Positions 52,461 to 61,172 of a stretch of 64,000 bases of DNA are shown one piece after another (positions within the stretch are counted from its first letter, which is position 1; every line of letters starts with the position of its first letter). The notes beneath the pieces were generated by a model, which was not told the DNA's origin, made no database searches, and saw only the letters and a program-made list of their open reading frames with translations. Origin of the DNA: Gillisella vitis (GTDB taxonomy: Bacteria; Pseudomonadota; Alphaproteobacteria; Rhizobiales; Rhizobiaceae); the NCBI RefSeq assembly GCF_021559775.1, contig NZ_CP056048.1:62001-126000 (forward strand), given 5' to 3'. The translations under genes were made by a program, and so were the position numbers.

Positions 52461-53827
52461 CGTTTCCTACGCTCAACCGCCCCAGATCAATTGCCGGACG
52501 ACTGCTGATTTTTTCCGGCATCTTCGTGACCCTGGCCCTCTTGGTGGCGTCTGCCGTTCTGTGGCTGGCGCTCAAAACCGTCATCCGCGAGCAGATCGAT
52601 CAGCGCCTCGATACCCAGATCAGCGCACTGGCCAGTGCGGTGGTGCGGGATGAAGGCGGTAGGCTCACGCTTTCTACACCGCTGGACGCGCCGCCGTTCG
52701 ATCGCCCCGGATCAGGCTGGTATTGGCAGATCGAGAGCATGGGGCAGCAACTCACCTCACGTTCGCTGTTGGGTGGAACCATAGACACTCCGCCACTAAG
52801 CCAAGATTTCTTCCAGATGATCACCGCCACGCCGACCCCTGGAGTGGGTCATGACCATGTGCGAACGCTCTATTTGCGTCAGAGCACCCGTGATGTCGGT
52901 GGCGCCATCATGACGATTACAGTGTCCGCGCCTCAGGCGGCGCTCGCCGATCCCGCTATTCGCGCTTTGCTGTGGCTGGCACCCAGCATGCTGCTGTTGG
53001 GCGCTGTGCTAATGATTGGCACGCTCTGGCAGATCCGCTTTGGCCTTCGTCCCCTCACATCGATGGCAGCCGACATCGACGCCATCAACCGTGGAGAAAG
53101 GTCTCGGCTTCCCGATATGCCCATCATCGAGCTCGCGCCACTGGCATCGAAGACCAATGGGCTGATTGAGGCCAATGAAGAAAGACTTGCCGCAACACGC
53201 ATTCAATTTGCCAATCTGGCGCACGGATTGAAGACACCCGTCGCCAGCCTGCTGCTGGCGCTTGATAGCGGCAACGATCAGGACGGTTCGCTGCGCGACC
53301 TCGTCGCTAAAATAGACAACAGGATCAAGCACCATCTCAGTGCCGCCCGTCGGGTGATGGCATCGGCGGCTAAGGTTGCGCGCACCAATGTGGCTCAGTC
53401 AATTGCCGACGTCTATGGCGCGATCAGCCTGATTCATGCGGATCGTGGCATCACCTTTCAAACCGAAGTGGCGGATGGATTGTGTGTCGCCTGCGACGAA
53501 AAGGATGTCGAGGAAATGTTTGGCAACCTGATCGACAACGCCTTCAAGTGGGCATCGGAGCATGTTTCAGTTCTTGCTGAGCGGGATGGACCTATGGTGA
53601 GGATCAGCGTTGAAGACGATGGTCCCGGCATTCCGTTAGAGCGTCTCCATACAGTTCTCCTGCCTGGGGTTCGGGAAGACGAACGGGTTCCTGGCGATGG
53701 TTTTGGTCTGACGATTGTAACGGAAATGGCCGGTCTCTATGGGGGATCGTTTCAACTAGAGCGGATTGACCCGACTGGCTTGCGTGCGGTGCTTGCGCTT
53801 CCAGCCGCCAAAGGTTCCGTCCAATAA
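52457..53827 (+). CDS. Sensor histidine kinase, QseC/PhoQ type
   Basis: 456 residues. Two membrane segments (about 16-40 and 170-192) flank a periplasmic sensor of some 130 residues. HAMP-like linker, then H-box NLAHGLKTPVASLL, N-box FGNLIDNAFKWAS, and ATP-lid motifs DDGPGIP and GDGFGLTIV. Partner of the regulator at 51792. Signal unknown; the periplasmic OB-fold protein divergent to it is a possible accessory. Confidence 0.92.
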   Translation: MTFPTLNRPRSIAGRLLIFSGIFVTLALLVASAVLWLALKTVIREQIDQRLDTQISALASAVVRDEGGRLTLSTPLDAPPFDRPGSGWYWQIESMGQQLTSRSLLGGTIDTPPLSQDFFQMITATPTPGVGHDHVRTLYLRQSTRDVGGAIMTITVSAPQAALADPAIRALLWLAPSMLLLGAVLMIGTLWQIRFGLRPLTSMAADIDAINRGERSRLPDMPIIELAPLASKTNGLIEANEERLAATRIQFANLAHGLKTPVASLLLALDSGNDQDGSLRDLVAKIDNRIKHHLSAARRVMASAAKVARTNVAQSIADVYGAISLIHADRGITFQTEVADGLCVACDEKDVEEMFGNLIDNAFKWASEHVSVLAERDGPMVRISVEDDGPGIPLERLHTVLLPGVREDERVPGDGFGLTIVTEMAGLYGGSFQLERIDPTGLRAVLALPAAKGSVQ

Positions 53828-53946
53828 CCTGATGAAGTGCTGCTTATCTTGATTGGTCAACCAATCGTGACGGCTGACGCATTTTCTGCAAAGCACCCTT
53901 GTCCAAATTCCTTGCCGACCGTAGCGGTAAAGCCATATAAGGCAGC

Positions 53947-54555
53947 ATGACCTCTGATTCAAAGATTTTTGTTGGCCTTCGGTCGACGCGTAAAAAGCCT
54001 GCTCCAGACCGTGGATCGACAGGTCCGAAATGCCAATGGGATGGCTGCGACAAGGCTGGAACGCATCGCGCTCCTGTCGGCCAAATTGCCGAGGGCCTCT
54101 ATCTGCTGTTCTGTGCTGATCATGTGAAAACCTACACCAAAGGTTACAATTTCGCACCCAATCTGTCTGACCCTGTAACGGCGCGCTATCAGAAGGATGC
54201 GGCGAGCGGCAAGCTGCAGACGTGGGGGACCAGCGTCAATAAGCCGTCGGAAATTCCGCTCCCTTCCACAGCCCGCTCCGGCTCGGCAAAGGCGACAAAC
54301 GCACGTAAAAGTGCTGCACAGCGCCAAGCGGAAAAATTGGATACTCAGCGTCGTAAGCTCAAGGTGCTGGAAGCGAAGGCTTTCGAGACGCTTGGCCTTT
54401 CGCCGGATGCAACGCCGGAAGAGATCAGAAGCCGCTATAAGCAGAAGCTCAAAATGCATCATCCGGATGCAAATAATGGCGACAGAAACTCCGAGGATAA
54501 GCTTCAGGCTTCGATCGACGCCCATAAAATCCTTAAGCTCAACGGATTTTGTTGA
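53947..54555 (+). CDS. J-domain protein with N-terminal Cys/His cluster
   Basis: 202 residues. C-terminal J domain at about 142-202 (AFETLGLSPDATPEEIRSRY, then HPD in KMHHPDANNGD), which would stimulate a DnaK-type ATPase. The N-terminus has CQWDGCDKAGTHRAP and LLFCADHVK, a spacing that could bind zinc. No Gly/Phe region or DnaJ zinc domain, so it is a specialised co-chaperone common in alphaproteobacteria. Confidence 0.85.
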   Translation: MTSDSKIFVGLRSTRKKPAPDRGSTGPKCQWDGCDKAGTHRAPVGQIAEGLYLLFCADHVKTYTKGYNFAPNLSDPVTARYQKDAASGKLQTWGTSVNKPSEIPLPSTARSGSAKATNARKSAAQRQAEKLDTQRRKLKVLEAKAFETLGLSPDATPEEIRSRYKQKLKMHHPDANNGDRNSEDKLQASIDAHKILKLNGFC

Positions 54556-54621
54556 GTGTAGGGCACGAAAGAACAGGCAGGTTCAAGTGCGGTCTGTCTC
54601 CTGAATTGCCAACCTCTGAAC

Positions 54622-55635
54622 CTACCCAACCTCCAGGATGGCCTTGATCACACCGGCTTGAGGCTGGGACCATTCCTTAAAAAGCTTGACGCCATCATCA
54701 AGGTGGCCGGTATGGGTGTTCAAAGCCCGCGTCGGCACCTTGCCAGCCTCAATCTGGCGGACGACTTCGGCAAAATCGTCGGGTTGGGCATTGCGGCTGG
54801 CAATCAGCGTTGCCTCGCGCTTGTGGAATTCTGGATCAGAGAAGGTGATGTCCTGGCGAACGACGGAGAGCAGGACATAGCGTGCGCCATGGGCGAGGAA
54901 ATTGAAACCGCGCTGCATCGGAATGGCATTACCGGTGGCATCGATCACCACATCGAAACCATCGCCACCCGTCATCCTCTCGACTTCAGCCTCAGCCGAC
55001 GCATCGGCAAACAGCGATTGATCCGCCATGAGGCGATCCACGGCGAAGGCCAGGCGATCCTCGCGGGTGTCCATAACAGTCACATGCGCGCCTCTTGCCT
55101 TGGCAAAGATGATTGCCGACATGCCGATCGGGCCGGCGCCGGTGACGAGAACACGATCCTGCTTTCCGATGTTACCGCGTTTCACACCATGAGCGCCGAT
55201 GGCCAGAAACTCAATCATCGCTGCATCGGCAAGTGAAATGCCACCCGTCGGGACGACATTCTCTTCCGGCACGCTCACATATTCGGCCATGCCACCATCA
55301 CAGTGAACGCCAAGAACCCGGATGTTCTGGCAGGCATTCGAGAGACCCTTGCGGCAGGCATGGCAGGCGCCGCAGGACAGGTAGGGGACAATATAGACGG
55401 CATCGCCGGTCTTCAATTGGCTGCCTGCGGGCGCCTCCGCAACCGTTCCCGACAATTCATGCCCCATGACGCGAGGATATTCCAGAAAGGGATGCTTGCC
55501 CGCATAGATGTGAAAATCCGTGCCGCAGATACCGACATGGCGGATGCGCACGAGAACCTCGTTTTCTGCCCGCGGGGGTGGCGCGCGCTCGATAAGGGAG
55601 AGGCGGCCGGGTTCTTCGCAGATGAGCGCTTTCAT
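54622..55635 (-). CDS. Zinc-dependent medium-chain dehydrogenase
   Basis: 337 residues. Catalytic zinc ligands Cys37 (GICGTDFH), His59 and Glu60 (MGHE). Structural zinc cysteines 88, 91, 94 and 102 (CGACHACRKGLSNAC). NAD motif VLVTGAGPIGMSAI. Sorbitol/galactonate-dehydrogenase group. Last gene of the sugar-acid operon, 53 bases after the dehydratase, so it may oxidise the 2-keto-3-deoxy sugar acid; that step is often done by an SDR, so the assignment is tentative. Confidence 0.88.
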   Translation of the reverse strand: MKALICEEPGRLSLIERAPPPRAENEVLVRIRHVGICGTDFHIYAGKHPFLEYPRVMGHELSGTVAEAPAGSQLKTGDAVYIVPYLSCGACHACRKGLSNACQNIRVLGVHCDGGMAEYVSVPEENVVPTGGISLADAAMIEFLAIGAHGVKRGNIGKQDRVLVTGAGPIGMSAIIFAKARGAHVTVMDTREDRLAFAVDRLMADQSLFADASAEAEVERMTGGDGFDVVIDATGNAIPMQRGFNFLAHGARYVLLSVVRQDITFSDPEFHKREATLIASRNAQPDDFAEVVRQIEAGKVPTRALNTHTGHLDDGVKLFKEWSQPQAGVIKAILEVG

Positions 55636-55688
55636 CAGGATGTCCTTTATTCAGTGGATGACGGGTCGCGTGTTGGGAAACTGACGCG

Positions 55689-56978
55689 TCAGACTGCCTT
55701 TGGTGTGGGGAACGTATAGGCAGCAATCGATTCCGGCTTCATCTCGATGGAAAAGCCGGGGCGGGATGGCGGCATGTATGCGGCGTTTTGGATGATGCAG
55801 GGATCGATGAAGTGTTCGTGCAGATGGTCTACATATTCGATCACGCGGCCCTCTCTGCTGCCGGAGACCGCGATATAATCGATCATCGAAAGATGCTGGA
55901 CATATTCACAGAGCCCGACGCCGCCAGCATGCGGCCAGACCGGCTTTTCGTATTTCGCCGCCAGCAACAGCACGGCCAGAACTTCGTTAAGCCCGCCCAT
56001 CCGGCAGGAATCGATCTGCACGATGTCGATCGCCCCCTCGGTGATGAACTGCTTGAACATAATACGGTTCTGGCACATCTCGCCGGTTGCGACCTTGATT
56101 GGCGCAATGGCATCGCGGATCTTGCGGTGGCCTGCCACATCGTCCGGGCTGGTTGGCTCCTCGATGAAAAAAGGTTTGGCAAAGGCGAGCTTTTTCATCC
56201 AGTCGATGGCCTGGCCGACTTCCCAGACCTGATTGGCATCGACCATCAGATAACGATCCGGCCCGATCACCTCGCGGGCAATCGTCAGGCGGCGAATGTC
56301 ATCCTCAAGATCACGTCCAACCTTCATCTTGATATGATCGAAGCCCTGGTCGATGGCGTCCTGCGCCAGACGGCGCAGCTTGTCATCGTCATATCCCAGC
56401 CATCCGGCCGAGGTTGTGTAACAGGGATAGCCTTGCCTTTCGAGAAGCGCGATGCGCTCGGCCTTGCCGTCCTCCGCCTTGCGTAAAATCGCGACAGCTT
56501 CCTCGCGGGTCAGCGCATCGGTGAGATAGCGATAATCGACGATATCGGCGATCTCTTCCGGTGACATGGTCGATACGAACTGCCACACCGGCAGACCGGC
56601 CTGCTTTGCCATGGCATCCCAGAAGGCATTGACGACAGCGCCTGTTGCCAGATGCATGGCGCCCTTGTCGGGTCCGATCCAGCGCAACTGGCTATCGCCA
56701 GTCAGCTTTCGCCAGAACTTGCCAGGCGCAGCCCGTACTTCGTCCAGATCCACGCCCACCACCAGATGGCGCATGGCCTTGATCGCCATACAGCAGATAT
56801 CGTTGCCGCGGCCAATGGTAAAGGTGAGGCCATGGCCTTCCAGGCCAGGCTCATCCGTTTCGAGGACCACGTATGCCGCTGAATAATCCGGGTCCGGGTT
56901 CATGGCATCGGAGCCGTCGAGGCTTGCAGATGTCGGAAAGCGCAGGTCGAAAACAGTGAGATTGGTAATGCGGGTCAT
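55689..56978 (-). CDS. L-fuconate dehydratase-like enolase-superfamily enzyme
   Basis: 429 residues from the ATG at 56978 (GAGAGG upstream); open frame extends to 57035. Enolase-superfamily residues: Lys in HIKMKVGRD, Asp in LMVDANQVW, Glu in FFIEEPTSPDD, Glu in KVATGEMCQN, and His in PVWPHAGGVG. The stretch GYPCYTTSAGWLGYDDDKL is typical of L-fuconate dehydratases. Converts L-fuconate to 2-keto-3-deoxy-L-fuconate. Neighbouring lactonase and aldose dehydrogenase support this. Confidence 0.88.
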   Translation of the reverse strand: MTRITNLTVFDLRFPTSASLDGSDAMNPDPDYSAAYVVLETDEPGLEGHGLTFTIGRGNDICCMAIKAMRHLVVGVDLDEVRAAPGKFWRKLTGDSQLRWIGPDKGAMHLATGAVVNAFWDAMAKQAGLPVWQFVSTMSPEEIADIVDYRYLTDALTREEAVAILRKAEDGKAERIALLERQGYPCYTTSAGWLGYDDDKLRRLAQDAIDQGFDHIKMKVGRDLEDDIRRLTIAREVIGPDRYLMVDANQVWEVGQAIDWMKKLAFAKPFFIEEPTSPDDVAGHRKIRDAIAPIKVATGEMCQNRIMFKQFITEGAIDIVQIDSCRMGGLNEVLAVLLLAAKYEKPVWPHAGGVGLCEYVQHLSMIDYIAVSGSREGRVIEYVDHLHEHFIDPCIIQNAAYMPPSRPGFSIEMKPESIAAYTFPTPKAV

Positions 56979-57094
56979 GTCAGCCTCTCGGGCAGATCCG
57001 CAAAGCGGTGATGCGCTTTTGCGCCGGACCTGCAAATTGAAACAAGCATTGGTGCCTTCTTCAGTTCATTTAAAAACGAGTCACTATGGGTCCC

Positions 57095-57907
57095 TCAAAG
57101 GCCATAGAAGCGGCGGGCATTTTCACAAAACACCCGATCATGTGCGGCTTCCGGCACGATGGCGCGGGCCTGGGCAAACCAGCTGTCATAATCGCTGACG
57201 AGGTTCAGCACGGGCCAGTCGCTGCCCCACATCACCCGCTCCGGCCCAAAGAGTTCGAGGATCGTCTCGGCATAGGGACGAATGGCTTCGGGCTGCTGCG
57301 CACCGGCTTCGGTCAGCAGGCCGGATAGCTTGCATGAGATGTTTTCCAGGTCGGCAAGCCGCGTCATGGCCGTGCGCCAGTCGCTATAGAGCCCTTGGGC
57401 GATGACGGGTTTTGCCCCGTGATCGATGACGACAGGAAGAGCGGGATACCGGCGCGCAAACCTCTCCAATGGTGCGAGGTGGCGGGGCAGAACCAGCGCG
57501 TCGAAGGTGAGACCCGACGCCAGCATCGCCCCGATGGCCGGGTCGAGTGCGGGATCGTCGATCCAGTCATCCTCGGCAATATCCTGCACCATCGGGCGCA
57601 GGCCCTTCAGCTTCGGATAGGTCGCCAGTTCCGTGATGAGGGTGGCCGCGTCCGCCGCCTTCAGGTCAACCCAGCCCACCACGCCAAGAATGAAATCATG
57701 GTGTTGCGCCAGATCCAGCAGGAATCGCGTGTCATCAATGCTCGGCAGTGATTGAACCAGAACCGTCCCCCCAACGCCCGTCGCTGACAGTTGCGGCTCT
57801 AAGTCTACGGTCCCGAAATCCCGGTGAATGGTGGCAAGTTCCGGTGGGGGCCATTGGCCTTGCCGGTTTTTCATGAGCCAGAAATGCTGATGGGCATCGA
57901 TGATCAT
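57095..57907 (-). CDS. Amidohydrolase-family lactonase (L-fuconolactonase-like)
   Basis: 270 residues from the ATG at 57907, two bases after the aldo/keto reductase stop. Starts MIIDAHQHFW (metal-site HxH), with His in VVIDHGAKP and Asp in VMWGSDWPVLN. COG3618 sugar lactonase type, cytoplasmic. Hydrolyses the lactone made by the preceding enzyme to the sugar acid. Confidence 0.88.
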   Translation of the reverse strand: MIIDAHQHFWLMKNRQGQWPPPELATIHRDFGTVDLEPQLSATGVGGTVLVQSLPSIDDTRFLLDLAQHHDFILGVVGWVDLKAADAATLITELATYPKLKGLRPMVQDIAEDDWIDDPALDPAIGAMLASGLTFDALVLPRHLAPLERFARRYPALPVVIDHGAKPVIAQGLYSDWRTAMTRLADLENISCKLSGLLTEAGAQQPEAIRPYAETILELFGPERVMWGSDWPVLNLVSDYDSWFAQARAIVPEAAHDRVFCENARRFYGL

Positions 57908-57909
57908 GG

Positions 57910-58914
57910 TCACACTCCGATCGGGACGCCATCGGCGATGATGCCCTTGTCCTTCAGGGATCGCCACACGGAGGAGGGGACGTCTTCCTGCATCCAGGCC
58001 ACGTTGGCGCGGATCTGCTCGGCGTTGCGGACGCCGGATACCACGGAGACGACGGCGGGATGCAGCAGCGGAAAATTCAAGGCCGCTGCCTGTAGCGATA
58101 CGCCTTCAGCGGCACATGCCGCTTCGATTTCTGCGACGCGCGCAAGAATGTCGGCGGGTGCCTCGGCATAGTTGAACTTGCGGTTTCCCGCCAGCAGGCC
58201 CGAATTGAAAACTCCGGCCACCACAATCCCGATATTGGCCTTTTCCGCCCGGTCCAGCAGTTTTAGGCTGTCCTGTTCCAGCAGCGTATAGCGCCCGGCC
58301 AGCATGGCGACATCGATATCGAAGGCATCCATAGCATCCCAGACCGCCTGCCACTCATTGACACCGAGGCCGATGGCCTTGACGAGGCCAGCGTCGCGCA
58401 ATTGGCCGAGCGCCTTGAACCCGCCGCCCTTGGTCAACTGTTCCCAATAATGCCCGTGTTTTGCACCATGCGTCATCTGGCCGATGTCGTGGACATAGAG
58501 AATGTCAGGCTTCAGCACGCCCGTGCGCTGCTGGCTTGCCTCAAAGGATTTCAGAATGGCGTCATAGGTGTAATCGTAGACCGGACGGAACGGCAGGGGC
58601 TGAATATAGGTGTCTTCCTCTGGTCCGACGGTCTCATCGGGAACCATCACCCGGCCCACCTTGGTGGAGAGCACGTAGTCTGCGCGCTCATGCTCGGTCA
58701 GCATCGTTCCGAGACGGCGTTCGGAGCGGGTGTAGCCATAGAATGGAGCGGTATCGAAGTAACGAATGCCTGCATCCCAGGCGGCATCGAAGGCCCCGAG
58801 CGCTTCCTGGTAACTCGTCCAGCGATAGAGATTGCCCATCTGCGCACAGCCCAGACCCATCACCGTGAAGGAAACATCGCGATTGCGCAGCTTGCGCCTG
58901 TCGTTGACCTGCAT
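57910..58914 (-). CDS. Aldo/keto reductase, L-fucose/D-threo-aldose 1-dehydrogenase type
   Basis: 334 residues from the ATG at 58914; frame open to 58983. Catalytic tetrad visible: Asp and Tyr in YFDTAPFYGYTRSERRLG, Lys in STKVGR, His in ILYVHDIG. Family members oxidise L-fucose (or pyridoxal) with NAD(P)+ to the lactone. First enzyme of the pathway encoded here. Separated from the binding-protein gene by a block of hairpins. Confidence 0.87.
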   Translation of the reverse strand: MQVNDRRKLRNRDVSFTVMGLGCAQMGNLYRWTSYQEALGAFDAAWDAGIRYFDTAPFYGYTRSERRLGTMLTEHERADYVLSTKVGRVMVPDETVGPEEDTYIQPLPFRPVYDYTYDAILKSFEASQQRTGVLKPDILYVHDIGQMTHGAKHGHYWEQLTKGGGFKALGQLRDAGLVKAIGLGVNEWQAVWDAMDAFDIDVAMLAGRYTLLEQDSLKLLDRAEKANIGIVVAGVFNSGLLAGNRKFNYAEAPADILARVAEIEAACAAEGVSLQAAALNFPLLHPAVVSVVSGVRNAEQIRANVAWMQEDVPSSVWRSLKDKGIIADGVPIGV

Positions 58915-58947
58915 TGTCCTGCCTATACACTGAAAAATCCGGGGAAA

Positions 58948-58974
58948 CGGCACGCGGGGTAAACCCGCGTGCCG
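58948..58974 (-). terminator. GC-rich hairpin upstream of the aldo/keto reductase
   Basis: CGGCACGCGGG (58948-58958) and CCCGCGTGCCG (58964-58974) form a perfect 11-bp stem with a 5-base loop. On the minus strand it follows the binding-protein gene and is followed by TTTCCCC. It may stop most transcription after the transporter genes, or stabilise the binding-protein mRNA. Confidence 0.55.
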
Positions 58975-58982
58975 CACTTGCA

Positions 58983-59023
58983 TCAGAGACTGTCAGGTTC
59001 AGATTGAACCAAACAGTCTCTGA
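58983..59023. repeat. Copy of the CTGTCAGGTTCA palindrome family
   Basis: TCAGAGACTGTCAGGTTCA (58983-59001) faces TGAACCAAACAGTCTCTGA (59005-59023), two mismatches in 19 bp. A run of seven T follows on the plus strand (59029-59035). Same family as 14003 and 40362. Confidence 0.6.
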
Positions 59024-59036
59024 TCTTATTTTTTTC

Positions 59037-59081
59037 GTTTGTCTTTTCGGGAAAACCGGGTTCCACTTTTCCCTGACAAAC
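59037..59081. repeat. Rhizobial-type intergenic repeat, second full copy
   Basis: GTTTGTC (59037-59043) and GACAAAC (59075-59081) enclose GGGAAAACCGGG and CCACTTTTCCC, which also pair with each other. It ends two bases before the binding-protein stop codon region, so it may act as its terminator on the minus strand. Confidence 0.6.
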
Positions 59082-59082
59082 T

Positions 59083-60024
59083 TTAGTAGAGCACGTTCTT
59101 GGCTTCCGGCTTGTCGATGTTCTGCTTGGTGACGACCACGACGCCGGTGTCGATGAACTTTTCGACCTTTTCCTTCGACAGAAGCTTCAGAAGCGTATCC
59201 ACGCCCTTTTCACCCATCTGATAGGAACCCTGGACAACGGTGGCTTCCAGCGTGCCGTCCTTGACGAATTCCTGAAGGTCCTGGTTGCCGTCAAAGCCGA
59301 TAGCGACGAGCTTGCCAGCCTTGCCAGCCTGCTTGATCGCCCGGCCCATGCCGATGGCGGTCGGCTCATTGGCGCCGAATATGCCTTTCAGGTCGGCATT
59401 GGCGGCAACAACGTCGGTCGTCTGGTTCAGCGCGGTTGCCATCTGCGACTGCGAATAGTAGGGGCCGACGATCTGGAGTTTCGAGTTGGCCTTGATGTAG
59501 TCGGTAAAGCCGCCAACGCGGCCGATTTCGGAACCGGCACCCGCGACATAGGACATCACGGCGATCTTGCCTTCGGTCCCAACCTTCTGGATCATCGCCT
59601 TGGCCGCCAGTTCGCCAGCTGCCTTGTTGTCCGTTGCCAGGAAGGCCTGGTAATATTTCTCGGCATCCTTCGAGAGCATTGAGTCAATGATGACGACGGG
59701 AATGCGGGCTTCCCAGGCCTTTTTCACCGCCGGGACCAGTGCGTCCGGGTCGGATGGTGCAAGCAGGATGGCATCGACCTTCCGGTTTACGGCGTTTTCG
59801 ACCATATTGACCTGATCGGCAATGGCGGATTCCGCAGCCGGACCCTGGAAGGTTATTGTATGGGCCTTCTGCTTGCCAATTGCGGCATCCGCGCCCTTCT
59901 GGACGTTCTGCCAGAAGGTGGAATTGACGGTCTTGACGATCACGGCGATTTCGCCCGCCGAAGCGGTGAGCGCCCCCGACAGTGTAAAGACTGACGCCGC
60001 AAGGGCCAGGGCTAGTTTACGCAT
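59083..60024 (-). CDS. Sugar ABC transporter substrate-binding protein (RbsB type)
   Basis: 313 residues, signal peptide MRKLALALAASVFTLSGALT with cleavage near TASAG. Periplasmic-binding-protein family 4 features: VNSTFWQNVQKGADAA, VDAILLAPSDPDAL, GIFGANEPTAIGMGRA. Binds a pentose or hexose, most likely the substrate of the downstream dehydrogenase pathway (L-fucose or a relative). Confidence 0.9.
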   Translation of the reverse strand: MRKLALALAASVFTLSGALTASAGEIAVIVKTVNSTFWQNVQKGADAAIGKQKAHTITFQGPAAESAIADQVNMVENAVNRKVDAILLAPSDPDALVPAVKKAWEARIPVVIIDSMLSKDAEKYYQAFLATDNKAAGELAAKAMIQKVGTEGKIAVMSYVAGAGSEIGRVGGFTDYIKANSKLQIVGPYYSQSQMATALNQTTDVVAANADLKGIFGANEPTAIGMGRAIKQAGKAGKLVAIGFDGNQDLQEFVKDGTLEATVVQGSYQMGEKGVDTLLKLLSKEKVEKFIDTGVVVVTKQNIDKPEAKNVLY

Positions 60025-60122
60025 AGTTTTCCTCCTCAGTGTGACGGGCCCTGCCGGGGACCGATGCGGGGGAAGGCTCCTCCCTTCCCATATTCGTTCT
60101 GATCCCCGCGTGATGGCGGGTA

Positions 60123-61172
60123 TTATTTCCGATTGCGGATCTGATCGATCCAGACGGTGCCGAGAATGACGAGGCCTATAATGATCTGCTGGGTGAAGGC
60201 GGAGACGCCGTTCATATTCAGGCCATTGCGCAGGATGCCGATGACAAAGGCACCGATGAAGGTTCCGGAAATCGTGCCGACACCGCCGATCAGCGAGGTT
60301 CCGCCAATCACCGCAGACGCGATTGCATCCAGCTCATAGGCCACGCCCTCATTCGGCTGGGCGGTGACGAGACGAGACATCAGCACACAGCCGGTGAGAC
60401 CGGCCAGCGTGCCGGAGACGATATAGGTGAAGGCGGTGACGCGGGCGACATTGACGCCTGAGAGCTGGGCGGCGTCCGCATTCGAGCCGGTGGCATAGAT
60501 ATGCCGGCCAAGCACGGTTCGGTTCAGCACGAAGGCAGCGGCCACGGCAATGACGACCATCAGCACCACGGGATAGGGAATGCCCGGAAAGCTGACCACT
60601 GGAAATCCTTGATCGTCAATGCTTTCGAAGCGCAGCAGCGAACCATTGCCCAAAACCCCGAAGGATTCGCCAAGGCCCGAGACGGCGCGTGCGCCGGTGA
60701 TTTGTAGTGCGACGCCCCGTGCAATCAGCATCATGCCAAGGGTCGCAATGAACGGCGGCAGCTTCAGCCTGGTAATGACCAGGCCATTGATGACGCCGCA
60801 GGCCGTGCCGGTGAGAACGCCGAGCACCATGCCGATCCACACCGGCGCGCCGAGTTCCTTGACGGCAAGGGCGGCGACCACCCCGGCAAGGGCCAGCACG
60901 GAGCCGACCGAGAGGTCAATGCCCCCGGTGATGATGACATAGGTTGCCCCGATGCCGAGAAAGGCAATCGACGTGACCTGTAGCGCAATCGTCATGCCGT
61001 TGTTGACGCTCAGGAAGGCATTGGATGTAAGAGCAAACACGGCGGCCAGAACGACCAGGCAGCCAAGCGCTGCAAATTTCTGGATGATATCTTTTTGCCG
61101 GTCGCTCAGTCCCCTTTTGTGGCCCTTTTTCTGGTCCGCCTGCGGTGGCTTGTCGGTGATGATCTCAGCCAT
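60123..61172 (-). CDS. Sugar ABC transporter permease (RbsC type)
   Basis: 349 residues, eight to ten membrane segments after a charged cytoplasmic start (MAEIITDKPPQADQKKGHK). Family motifs: YVIITGGIDLSVGSVLALAG and YATGSNADAAQLSGVNVARV, and GTISGTFIGAFVIGILRNGL. Overlaps the ATPase gene by eight bases. Confidence 0.92.
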   Translation of the reverse strand: MAEIITDKPPQADQKKGHKRGLSDRQKDIIQKFAALGCLVVLAAVFALTSNAFLSVNNGMTIALQVTSIAFLGIGATYVIITGGIDLSVGSVLALAGVVAALAVKELGAPVWIGMVLGVLTGTACGVINGLVITRLKLPPFIATLGMMLIARGVALQITGARAVSGLGESFGVLGNGSLLRFESIDDQGFPVVSFPGIPYPVVLMVVIAVAAAFVLNRTVLGRHIYATGSNADAAQLSGVNVARVTAFTYIVSGTLAGLTGCVLMSRLVTAQPNEGVAYELDAIASAVIGGTSLIGGVGTISGTFIGAFVIGILRNGLNMNGVSAFTQQIIIGLVILGTVWIDQIRNRK

